This document shows positions 54,960 to 64,000 of a DNA stretch of 64,000 nucleotides, piece after piece. The position numbers and the translations under genes are program-made. Every line of letters begins with the position of its first letter. Within the stretch, counting starts at the first letter, position 1. This DNA is from Bathynomus jamesi (Eukaryota > Arthropoda > Malacostraca > Isopoda > Cirolanidae): assembly GCA_023014485.1 (NCBI GenBank), contig JAJOZX010001575.1, forward strand, positions 124,001-188,000, read 5' to 3'. Under the pieces are notes generated by a model. That model saw only the letters and a program-made list of their open reading frames with translations. It was not told the origin of the DNA and ran no database searches.

Positions 54960-55789
54960 CAGGGCTGTGGAGTCGGCACATAAAAAACCGACTCCGACTC
55001 CTCAATTTTTTGTCTATCCGACTCTGACTCCGACTCCGACTCCGAAGGTATATTAATTCTAAATCTGCTATGATGATAATTACACAAGAGGCATTTCATC
55101 ACCACCACTTGAATCATCATCATCTGTGGTCATTGTTACGGTAACTTTGTCTGTAGTAAAGTATCTTGTAAGTGGTGCTTGTCGTTCAGTAGATTTCTGA
55201 TCTTTTGTTAACTTTGAAGTAGTTGCAAGGTTTTTATTACTATCTTTCTCAATGACAACTTCTAAAATTTTGGGATGGAAACGCTGCAAATGTCTTTTCA
55301 AATTTGATGCTCTGGTTGGTGCATTTTTATCAGAGCCAGTAAAACCACTGATTTTTGCTTCACATAATTTTTCATCATCATCATCTTCTATCATACACTG
55401 ACACACGAAATGTTTCCCATCTGTGGTTATTGTAAAATACTCAAAAACTGCAGACTTTGTTAGAAGTGTCTTTGCCATTGTGAAAGGGGTTTTAGACTTG
55501 AAAGTTAAAACTTATGAAATTTAGAAAGAACTCGAAATTAAATAAGCATTAAAAATAAAAAATATTATCTGAAAAGAAAAATGAATTAATGGCATTAGTG
55601 TCTGAAATGGAAAACATTGTGTTTATTATTTAAGTGGTTTAACCACCATAGCTGCCAGTGATATCACACACAAAAAATTTTTATTAAAATTTATATTGAG
55701 GTCGGAGTCGGAGTCGGTACATTTTTACCGACTCCGACTCCGACTCCAGCACCACCAAAATTGCTTCCGACTCCGACTCCACAGCCCTG
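54960..55789 (-). mobile_element. hAT derivative keeping only a BED-finger ORF
   Basis: Perfect inverted ends CAGGGCTGTGGAGTCGG with GACTCC arrays beside them. Perfect 8-bp duplication GAAAGGAC (54952-54959, 55790-55797). At 830 bp it has lost the transposase catalytic region. Confidence 0.95.
55080..55478 (-). CDS. Stand-alone BED-type zinc-finger protein, 132 aa
   Basis: Open frame from the ATG at 55478 to the stop at 55080. It contains FEYFTITTDGKHFVCQCM, a Cys near residue 39 (EKLCEAKISGF), and RASNLKRHLQRFHP with the two His: a BED-like finger (C..C..H..H) from the N-terminus of a hAT transposase. The tail is Thr/Asp-rich (TVTMTTDDDDSSGGDEMP). Nothing of the catalytic or dimerisation domain is present. 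An intact DNA-binding domain could still bind the element ends; whether it is expressed is unknown. Confidence 0.65.
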   Translation of the reverse strand: MAKTLLTKSAVFEYFTITTDGKHFVCQCMIEDDDDEKLCEAKISGFTGSDKNAPTRASNLKRHLQRFHPKILEVVIEKDSNKNLATTSKLTKDQKSTERQAPLTRYFTTDKVTVTMTTDDDDSSGGDEMPLV

Positions 55790-55850
55790 GAAAGGACAAA
55801 CAATTAACTCAGAGGCATACATGAGAGCATATAAGCTCTCGCGTCTTACA

Positions 55851-57263
55851 GCCTATACCTTTCACATAAACTCAGTGTCTGTAACCTTATTACATAGGCC
55901 CAATTCACTTGGCCTATAATATTTTACAGTATCGTGTTAGGCTACTTTGTTATACAGCCTATAAATTCAAATAAACTCTCAGTCTAACCGCACAGGATCT
56001 CTCAAGTGTTTCTTGTACCGGGAATTGAACTCTCATTTTTATATTACTGTAATACAGTGTGTAGGATTATTACTGTTTATTGAGTATCGTATTTTATTAT
56101 CCTAATTATTGCATCTTAATACCATTGAATCATTGTACGTTTGTCCTCCATGCAATGACTCCTTCATTCTCAAAATTCAATTATTGTAATGTTGCATATT
56201 TCATTATAAACTAACTGTTAACCACTGGAAGTAATTAGTTTTTAATTTTGCTAATTAAACTAAAACCAACGAAGCTTATTAATAACCTTCCTTTATTATT
56301 GATATTATTATTCTGATTGAAAGGTCAGATGGTGACCTCAATCAACCTTTAATTACTTTAATTAGTCTAGTCACATTACCAATGGCCTTGCCGTCAACAG
56401 GTTAGTGTGTGTGTTATATATATATATATATACTCGTATATTATGTACGTATTTTAATGCATTTTCAATATATTCTGCATGATCTCAGTAAATCTAATGC
56501 ATGCATGATGAATGATGATCCAAAGACGACTCGCAATCTTTGTGAATGTAGTGTTTTGAGCTCAAGATTTGAAATTAAAAGTATACCCATTAAAATATTT
56601 ACACATATACTTTAATTAATAACTAATGCGTATATAATGAAATATACCTATTAAACTATATACCCATTTCACACAAACCGATTTACTCTAGAACTTCTAT
56701 TACTTGGATTGTTGTGCACTAAATTCGCACCAGTTTCTTCACACGGCAAATTTGAAAGAGAGCTCAGGAAGGCCATCGTTCAAGGAAAGAAAATTCCTTT
56801 TTTTCTTTTTTTTTTGTCTTTTAATACAAATTTATTTCTGCAAAATTTTCTAATTCAATGTGAAAACCACCAAAAATTAATAATTTACATTGAACGCAAA
56901 CCCAACTTAGAATTTTTGTTTACATTCTGTTAAAGAAGGTAAACAGGTCATATTTCACCTTCTATGCCCAACAAAAGTACAGTAGGTGTTTTTATTTACT
57001 GATTTATTGTTCTACTTACGCATGTACAGCGTCTCCGGAGGCCTTTTCCTGAGGAGTGTAACTCATTTCCATATTAGCCATTGTGTGTTATTCTACCTGC
57101 AACAAAAGAAAAAGGTCACAAACCAAGACATCAATTTGATCATTTGTTTTAGTTCTATTAATGTATTACTTTTTGTAAATTTAATTTCAAATAAATTTTC
57201 CTATGAGACCGGACTTATGGGACACCCTGTATATATAATGGAACAGTTAATGTTTTCCTATAC
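55851..57263. other. Unassigned AT-rich DNA
   Basis: No gene supported. GGGACACCCTGTATATA near 57219-57236 is a typical Tc1/mariner-type terminus, but no partner end was found. Confidence 0.45.
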
Positions 57264-57471
57264 CAGGGGTGGCAAACCTTTTTACAGTGGCGTGCCAAAA
57301 AAAAAAAACCATGTAAACCATAAAAAAAAATTCGCGTGCCCACCAAAGTTTCTAATTACACCAAATTATAAACATTAAGTATATTATTTTATACTCATTT
57401 TTTGGATAACAATTTCTATGCTTTGGCGTGCCAGGCAAATTTTATCGCGTGCCATAGGTTCGCCACCACTG
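57264..57471. mobile_element. hAT-like MITE
   Basis: Ends CAGGGGTGGCAAACC and, read from the right, CAGTGGTGGCGAACC, with GGCGTGCC motifs inside both ends. The flanking octamers TCCTATAC and TACCTATC are not identical, so the duplication is decayed or the call is wrong. Confidence 0.65.
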
Positions 57472-58179
57472 TACCTATCCAAACAAACAAATTAAATCCA
57501 TTAACATTTGATACTTTGATATTAAATACCTTGACAATGCATACTTAAATAATTTGACATTACAAAAAATATCTTTTGGCTGTACATTAATAAAATTATC
57601 TATCATTAATTGTAATGAATGTATAGAGAGAAGGGAACGGGTAAAGAAGCAGAGTGGAATGGAAATAACTGCATGGAAGAATAGGAATGTTATGGTTTAT
57701 TTAATTCATTGGGTTTACCTTTCAATTAATCTGGAATGTTTAAGGTTTTCAACGCGTTAGATTCTCTCGTTTCTTGATCGAGATTCCTTCGTAGGTTGGG
57801 TTCAGTGAAGCATAACGATCTATTTGCATAGTTTAGAGTCTAGACTCTTGAGTGTAATTTGGTTTTCTGATGTACGTCTTTGATTGTCTCGTGTTGAAAC
57901 GGTGTTGTTGGGTTTGGGAAGCTAATATTTTGTTTGGGATGATTTCCAGAACAGTATTATTGACGATGCTATGCGTATAAGAGGCAATATTTAGTTTCTA
58001 AAAATATTCTGATTTTAAAATTTGTAAATTGCGAAACGATATGGCGGTACGTTCGCTATGATTGGTCGATTTATACATTTTCCGAATTATTCAGTTTTGT
58101 ATTACTGCCAGTGGCTGAATTAAATTAAATGCAGTACCGTAGATGTGGGTATACCGTACTGTAGTATATGGAACTAAGG

Positions 58180-58310
58180 ACATTCTTTAGGGGTATGTAT
58201 GAGACTTTGGCTAATCTGTTGCATACATCTTCAGGATGTTTTTTGAATGAGAGTTTTACGTCGAAGGTAATTCCCAGGAATTCGGCCGATTGTACTCATT
58301 TTACAGGGAC
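58180..58310 (-). pseudogene. LINE fragment, Jockey-like
   Basis: Minus-strand reading SAEFLGITFDVKLSFKKHPE and then CNRLAKVSYIPLKNVLSSI is the region just after the catalytic site of a non-LTR reverse transcriptase. It is a different family from CR1. Confidence 0.6.
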
Positions 58311-58511
58311 TGAATTTGTTTGTTTGGTTTGGTTTTCTTGTTTTTGTTATGCAGGAAGGAGGGGCCAAGGGCAAATACCCAGAAAAACGACCCCCCCCCT
58401 CTTAGAAGAAGAAGAGAAGAGCGTAAGTCAAGATCCAAAGTTTTCGAGATGCCCGAACACTCTGCGATCGAAAGGTTGGAAGTTACGAACAGGATGAAAG
58501 ATGGATTGAGG

Positions 58512-59079
58512 CAGGGGTGTTTTTAACATATGGACAAGCGGGGCACGGCCCCGACGGGCTCCCCCTTACCCCGAACCCTTTTGTCTATTTTTGTAGACAC
58601 TTTTGTAACTTGTAAGACTAGACGCAGAAGCACGTTCTAGATCACTGATCATTACTCCATGTTTCTTTAATCTTGAATGTAGTTTGAACATACGTATTAA
58701 CCATTATATAAGTAAATTTTATTTCACAAATTTACCATCAGGCTATGTTTAGTCATTTACCTTCCTGTGAGGATGTAAGTCATTGGTTCTAACTGTTGCA
58801 ATACACGTCATCTGAATCTAGTTATTTACTGTTGCATTTTTTCCAAGCATTAAAAGGTGAAGATGAAAAAATTAGGTATAATTTAGTGTGCACGACTGAG
58901 TTGGTTGCTGTAATATAAGTTGGTTGCTATAATTCTTCTGCTCTATATATTTGCATCCTGAATAAAGTTTACAAAAATCAGTTTTTCGAGAACTTCCATT
59001 AAGGGAAACTGGTAAACGGGGTCCGGCCCCCTATGGCATAACTTGCCCCGACCAATTGAAAATCTTAAAAACGCCCCTG
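58512..59079. mobile_element. hAT-type MITE
   Basis: Ends CAGGGGTGTTTTTAA and, read from the right, CAGGGGCGTTTTTAA. Flanking octamers GATTGAGG and GATTAAGA match at six of eight bases, a decayed duplication. It interrupts the LINE sequence on its right. Confidence 0.7.
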
Positions 59080-59578
59080 GATTAAGATGGTTCCAGAGTT
59101 GACCGGTTGAGTAGATGAAAAACTGAGAATATCGATTAACCCTTGCATTAGAGAGTTGGACAGATAAAGAATGAGAAAGAGTCCGGTCCGGTCCGGTGCT
59201 AGTGTCTCCGAACAACTGATACAATGAGAAACGGGACAAAGTCTGGTACCGCGTGTTTTCCTTAAAGGAGGAAGCATGCAGTTAGAGAGTTCAGAAGATC
59301 AGTGTCCGTTATAATAGCTATAGTAAGGAGAGAGTGAGGCAACATTGCGACGAAGAGAGAGGGATTGAAGACAGTCAATAAGAGGCGGGGAATTGATGAG
59401 ACGAAAAGACTCTGATTCCACCCGGTCAAGTAAACCTGTGTGAGTTGAGCCACCGCACACATGAGAAGCGTATTCCATACAGGGGCAGACAAGACCCCTG
59501 TACAGAGACAGTAACTGAGTGGAGATGAAAAAAACTGTGGAGCCAGGTACAACACACCTAATCTCTTAGAAGCTGTCT

Positions 59579-59580
<2 letters not shown>
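59080..59580 (-). pseudogene. Jockey-like LINE, C-terminal part (host of CR1-2)
   Basis: From 59579 the minus strand reads KTASKRLGV, then STQLLSLYRGLVCPCMEYAS and HVCGGSTHTGLLDRVESES in changing frames, and SLSLRRNVASLS farther on. This is the reverse transcriptase thumb region. The preceding part of the same protein is at 63236-63540, so a CR1 insertion separates them. Confidence 0.85.

Positions 59581-59639
<59 letters not shown>
59581..59639. repeat. GA microsatellite at the CR1-2 3' end
   Basis: Uninterrupted GA run (CT on the element's strand) between the UTR and the host LINE. Confidence 0.95.
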
Positions 59640-59641
<2 letters not shown>

Positions 59642-59740
59642 ACAAGGAGTTACAAGGAAAAGAAGTACCTCAAAAGGCCTTACGGCCCATACCGAGGAGG
59701 TACCAATGGCAACGGGTGCCAGGGAAAATTTTGTACACAC

Positions 59741-62520
59741 TCAAATAGTGTGCAAGATTTGGTCTACCCTTTTCTTGAACTGATCCACAGAGGAACTGTT
59801 CACAACTTCCGAAGGTAACCTGTTCCATGTGTCACAGGTCTTATACGTAAAGTAATTCCCACACACACTAGTCCTAAACCGTTTCAAATCCAACTTCCAA
59901 CCATTGTTGCGAGTTGGGTTATCATTTAAACTAAACATACTTCTAAAATCGACATCGTTGAACCCGCGTAAGAGCTTGAAAACCTCGATCAGTTGACCGC
60001 GCAGCCTCCGAGTTTCAGGCGAAAACAAGTTCAGGGCGCGTAACCGTCGATTGTAGCCCATATGCCTAACGGAAGGGATTAACTTTGTGGCCCTCGTCTG
60101 CATTCGCTCCAGCCTCTCAATATCTTTCCTGAGGGTGGGCGACCAGAACTGCACAGCATACTCCAGGTGCGGCCGAACAAGGGAATTGTACAGTGAGAGC
60201 ACAATCTCCTTGTTCCGAAACTGAAATTGCCTCCTGATATAACCCAATAGTTTCTGGGCTTTCTTTTCCACCTCTACACACTGTTTCGTAAACTTAAGGT
60301 CGCTGCTAATTAGCACACCCAAGTCCTTTTCTAAATCAGTCACCTCGATATTACTACCCAACATCGAGAGTCCGACTTGGGATTGGCGTAGCCAATGTGC
60401 ATCACTTTGCATTTACCCAAGTTAAACGGCATTTGCCATTTTTCGGATCATTCTCCTATCCTACCTAGGTCCGCACGCAGTTCCTCGATCGCTTTGGGCG
60501 TCCCAACATTGGCCCCAAGCTTGGTGTCATCAGCGAATTTGGCGATCCGACTGACGATGCCACCGTCGATATCATTTATGTAAATGATAAACAACAGTGG
60601 CCCCAAAACGGAACCCTGAGGAACCCCACTAGTGACCGAGGCCCAACTCGAACTAGCCCCTTTAATTACCACCCTCTGCCGCCTATTCCTCAGCCAGTTT
60701 TCAATCCACCTACCTATTTCCCCACCGATACCCAGCGCGCGCACTTTCGCCATTAGCCGGCGGTGAGGTACCTTATCAAAGGCTTTCTGAAAGTCGAGAT
60801 AAAGTATATCAATCGCCCTACTCTTATCGTACTCACTCAACATGATGTGGAAAAACTCGAGCAAGTTGGTGAGACACGAACTATGCCGTCTAAACCCATG
60901 TTGGGAGTCCCCAAGCAGCTTGTAGGAATCCAAATGGTCAACGATCCTATCTGCTATTATCCCTTCTAATAATTTACCTACAACTGAAGTGAGACTAATG
61001 GGACGATAGTTCTCTGGACTTTCGTGATCCCCTTTCTTAAAGATAGGGGTCACGTTGGCTTCCCTCCAGTCACCAGGCACCTGGCCCATCTCCAACGATT
61101 TGTTGAAGACTGTAGCCAGGTGGGGAGCCACCTGGTCGCGCACTTCTCGCAACACTCTGGGGAGAAACTGGTCTGGCCCAGGAGCCTTAAACGCGCTCAG
61201 TTTGTCTATTCTATCGGCAACGACTGTCGCGGTACATCTAACACTATCCAGGCCAGCACCTTCGTGCCTCACGCCTGGCTCGGGGATGACGCGGGTATCC
61301 TCCCTGGTGAACACTCCCGCAAAGTATTCATTAAGCACATTAGCGATGTCCGCGTCGGAGGTCCGCAGAACGCCGCTTCCGTCCTTTAACGGACCTATCA
61401 TGCTTCTAATGGGCTTTCTACTACTAACATAACTGAAGAATTCCTTAGGGTTCCCCTTGCAGAGGCTTGCCACCCGTAGTTCTTCGTTACGTTTCGCTAG
61501 CCTAACCTTCGCCTTCACTTCCCTACACAGGCGGACATACGCTTCAGTGTTCTCGTGGGAACGATTGGCCTTCGCCCTCCTATACGCTACTTTCCTATTT
61601 CGGATAGCCGAAGCGATGTCACGATTGAACCACTTAGGCTGCGTTGAAGCAGGGGTGACCGGTTTTGAGGGTATGGCAGCAGACTGCAGCACCATAAACT
61701 CGTCCCGGAATGCACTCCACACTCCCTCAACATCGCCGCCAACCTCTAACCCCATCTCTCCTACGCTATCCCTGAGGCTAACAAAGTTCGCCCGCCGGAG
61801 ATCGAGCTTACTGCCTCTCGAGTTCCTACGCTTCACCCGAGGGACGCACACACGGAACCTAATAAGACCGTGATCACTCCCGCCCAATGATTCGTCAACG
61901 GTGAGGCCAGTGACGAGGTTGTCTTCGGTCGTGAATACTAAGTCTAGAACGCTTTCGCCTCGTGTAGGCTCGTTGACCCACTGAGTGAGGAAGTTCTCAT
62001 CAGCAAAGTCAACTAGCCTCCTCCCTTCAGCATCGGCAGTCCTGTTTTCCCACTTTATGCCGCGACAGTTGAAGTCTCCTAAAACTACACACACCCTATC
62101 CCCTAGCAGGCTACTGAGTTCGGTGTACAGGGCTGTATCCTCCTCGAGGAGGAGATGCGGAGGTCTGTACACCAAGATTAACCTATAGTTCGTCCCTCCC
62201 ACGTTCAGATCGACGCCAAGCAGCTCCCGTTCCGACTGGAACTGGCAGTCAACCGGACTCAACGTGTCTCTGACGTATATTAGTACCCCACCCCCCTCCC
62301 CACGGGTGCGGTCTTTGCGAAACATTCTATACCCGGGAATTTCGAACTCCCCAACGTAGTCCCTACGATCAGTATGAATCCAGGACTCGGTGATAGCAAC
62401 GATATCCTGGTATTCTGATGCTAAGAGCGCCCGTAGCTCGCAAAACTTGTTCCTGATCGACCTAGCATTAAAAAGCATTGCACGGAGGGAGCTTCCCCTA
62501 TTCTGACCGCCCCCTAGCAC
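59741..62520 (-). pseudogene. CR1-2 ORF2: endonuclease and reverse transcriptase, two lesions
   Basis: Endonuclease first (LFNARSIRNKF, TESWIH, GDFNCRGIKW, SDHGLIRF), then reverse transcriptase with KAPGPDQFLPRVLRE, ENYRPISLTSVVGKLLEGII, YLDFQKAFDKVPH, GVPQGSVLGPLLF and catalytic FADDTK near residue 660. A TGA at about 60448 stands where homologues have Trp (GEW.EKW). A one-base shift near 60390 then separates the last 223 codons (EKDLGVLISSDLKFTKQC, RPHLEYAVQFWSPT) which run to 59741. The frame is open upstream to the ORF1 end and the first codon called is GTG at 62520, with ATG at MLFNARSIR 14 codons later. Confidence 0.9.
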
Positions 62521-63235
62521 GACCCGTTTCCCGAACAGCCAGGGCTGTCGGGAGTTGAAGAGCCCCTCACTAACGAGGGGACAATCTCCGCAGGAGCCTG
62601 AGCCCCCTCCAACGTGGAAGGAGAGTCACTACCTGCTGTTGGAGGGTGACTACCTGCTGGGGGAGGGTGACTACCTGCTGGGGGAGGGTGACTAACTGCT
62701 GGGGGAGGGGGACTAACTGCTGGGGGAGGGGGACTAACTGCTGTGGGAGTAGGTTTAACTGTTTGGGGAGCAGGATCAATTGCTGGTTTGGGGGGTCCTA
62801 GTTTAAAAAGATTATACAAATTAATGTTCAGTAAATCACCATACTTCTTTTTCCCCTTCTGGTTAAAATGTATCCCGTCCGAACCAAAGTATTCCCCATT
62901 TCCGTAGAATGTAGGCCAAAAATCGACAAACTTTAGGCCTTTTTCCTCACACATGCGTTTAACTCTTTTATTTATGCTAATGGCTTTACTTACAGTATAA
63001 TCACTAGCACGCATATGATGGAGAATTCCTACGACCATACCCATGTCTGTCCTATCCCTAACCTTGTCAGTTAGGTTCTTAAATTCTTTTATAATGGGCT
63101 CTGTCTGCCCTCCTGTCCCTCCCAGAAAAACGTCATTGCCACCAACATGGACAATGATAGGGCAACTCTTATTCTTGATATTAATTTTGCCTAATTCCCT
63201 ATTAATTATCTGGCTTGTGGCACCCGGAAAACATC
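62514..63235 (-). CDS. CR1-2 ORF1, C-terminal esterase part and proline-rich tail
   Basis: The N-terminus is lost by truncation. From about 63235 the open frame reads RCFPGATSQIINRELGKINI, then SCPIIVHVGGNDVF (third esterase block, G-x-N-D) and SDGIHFNQKGKKKYG (the Asp and His block). The nucleophile block lies beyond the truncation. The C-terminal 100 residues are a proline-rich repeat. The frame closes at TAG 62516-62514 and overlaps the first codons of ORF2. Confidence 0.85.
62627..62753 (-). repeat. 24-bp coding repeat, proline-rich
   Basis: About five units of 24 bp encode SPPPPAV or SHPPPAG octads in the ORF1 tail. Units differ by single bases. Confidence 0.85.
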
Positions 63236-63540
63236 GGAGTACATGTTATCTTTCCAGGAAAGCTCACGAGAAAAGGAAGCACCAAGGATATGAAGGGAAG
63301 AGGAAGGAAGGGGATAGTCGTTTGGAAGATTGTGACGAGTAGACAGATGGAGAAACTGAGTTTTTGAGGCATTGAAAGTCATAAGGTTTTCTCTGCCCCA
63401 ATCAGAGATGGTAGAAAGATCAGAGGTCAAGTGCACCATAGCCGTCCAACGCTAATCAGGGAGTGACTGTTGAGAGGGACGCTTTGTGAAGCGAGTGAAG
63501 AAGTGAAGAGTGGAATCACCAGCAAAAGAGTGACGAAAAT
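63236..63540 (-). pseudogene. Jockey-like LINE, catalytic part (host of CR1-2)
   Basis: Minus-strand reading SFAGDSTLHFFT near 63510 is the catalytic site with FADD changed to FAGD, followed by a TAG and then VHLTSDLSTISDWGRENLMT, FNASKTQFLHLSTR and FSRELSWKDNMYS, where it meets CR1-2. It continues at 59579. Confidence 0.8.
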
Positions 63541-64000
63541 TTGGCTCTCACTTTAGTGAAAATTCGTTGAAAGTATTTAGAACATGGTTGTGTTTGTAAT
63601 GCGTTCAATATTAGTTATTAGTTTTTCGGGTGTAGATTTTTTTCGTTTTGTTTTTATCGCTTTGTTAATGAGATTCCAGTATTGGGTGGGATCGCCTTTA
63701 TATTCTTCGAATTTATATTTATTGATAGTAATGAAAGTCCTACTTTATTCTCAATAAGACTTTTGTAAGGGATTCGATTACTAGTACTAGAGTGAGTAGA
63801 GGTGTTAAAATAATCTGGCCTGCGCAAAAGGGGGTATCATATCCTCCATCACATCCCACGAACGTATTCCAAAACTTCCAATGTTATTCATAAAAGGGCA
63901 GTTGAAATCGTTATGTGAAAGAGTTGGTACTTCATAAATACTGCAGGGTTTCAGGCTGGACTTTGCACTTATTTGCTACGAGTGGAGTATGACCTTTGAC
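63541..64000. other. Possible further LINE debris
   Basis: Weak minus-strand resemblance to non-LTR C-terminal sequence in broken frames; not strong enough to name. Confidence 0.3.

Larger units (their letters stand above)
54091..55850 (+). mobile_element. Mariner element, 3' half missing, split by a hAT derivative
   Basis: Starts near TAGGGGCACTCAATATATTT (about 54091), which fits a mariner terminus. It carries the N-terminal half of the transposase. It is interrupted at 54960-55789 and resumes for about 50 bp. No right terminus is visible. Confidence 0.75.
59581..63235 (-). mobile_element. CR1-clade LINE, 5'-truncated (CR1-2)
   Basis: Minus-strand CR1 with truncated ORF1, ORF2, a short 3' UTR and a terminal CT/GA run of 59 bases (59581-59639). 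The 5' end lies at about 63235 within the ORF1 esterase. 5' truncation and a simple 3' repeat are typical of LINE insertion. Clear target duplication was not found. Confidence 0.9.

Noticed and set aside
61055..61873. Plus-strand ORFs of 121-138 codons
   Set aside because: Shadows of the minus-strand CR1-2 ORF2; no domain in these frames.

Overview
The window is intergenic or intronic DNA of an animal, made almost wholly of nested transposable elements. I found no convincing host gene. An arthropod, perhaps a crustacean, fits best: CR1-clade LINEs whose ORF1 carries an esterase domain, many hAT families, a Ty3/gypsy element, mariner and Merlin relatives, a two-headed tRNA SINE, and a run of degenerate CCTAA/CTTAA pentamers like the arthropod telomere repeat. 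The species cannot be named from sequence alone. The DNA is AT-rich and microsatellite-rich.

Layout. 1-6250: an old CR1-like LINE split by a full hAT element (552-4185, 8-bp target duplication) and by a fold-back repeat that itself holds a piggyBac-like MITE carrying a SINE, and a hAT MITE. 7067-11206: a DNA transposon with very long terminal inverted repeats, a 4-bp duplication (AACT) and a 530-codon transposase-like ORF; Sola-like is my best guess. 12156-16700: a nearly intact CR1 with ORF1, ORF2 (one frameshift) and a 232-bp repeat in its 3' tail. 16.7-25 kb: CR1 scraps on both strands, fold-backs, small hAT MITEs and the first exon of a Merlin-like transposase. 25095-26024: a Tc1/mariner relative with a 41-residue spacing between its last two acidic residues. 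26277-31990: a Ty3/gypsy element on the minus strand with 144-bp LTRs differing at one base, inserted in a tRNA SINE with a 5-bp duplication. 32.3-34.3 kb: perfect palindromes, telomere-like pentamers and a Merlin-like fragment. 36841-39656: a BED-finger hAT. 42059-45870: a second DUF4371-type hAT with introns. 47139-49315: a CACTG-ended element. 50383-53750: a TAGGGCGG-ended element with 8-bp duplication whose gene is cut by a 249-bp copy of itself. 54.1-55.9 kb: a mariner split by a hAT derivative that keeps only an intact BED-finger ORF. 58.2-63.5 kb: a Jockey-like LINE split by a hAT MITE and by a second CR1.

How the parts relate. The order of insertion can be read from target duplications: the LINEs are mostly hosts and DNA transposons the later arrivals, but the second CR1 and the gypsy are themselves recent. 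Most broken reading frames that I checked by codon are one-base changes in homopolymer runs, even in the gypsy with near-identical LTRs, so part of the apparent decay may be assembly error. The most unusual signal is in the gypsy: its primer binding site, directly beside the 5' LTR, is a 13-base perfect complement of the LTR's own probable transcript start, the arrangement expected for self-primed reverse transcription.
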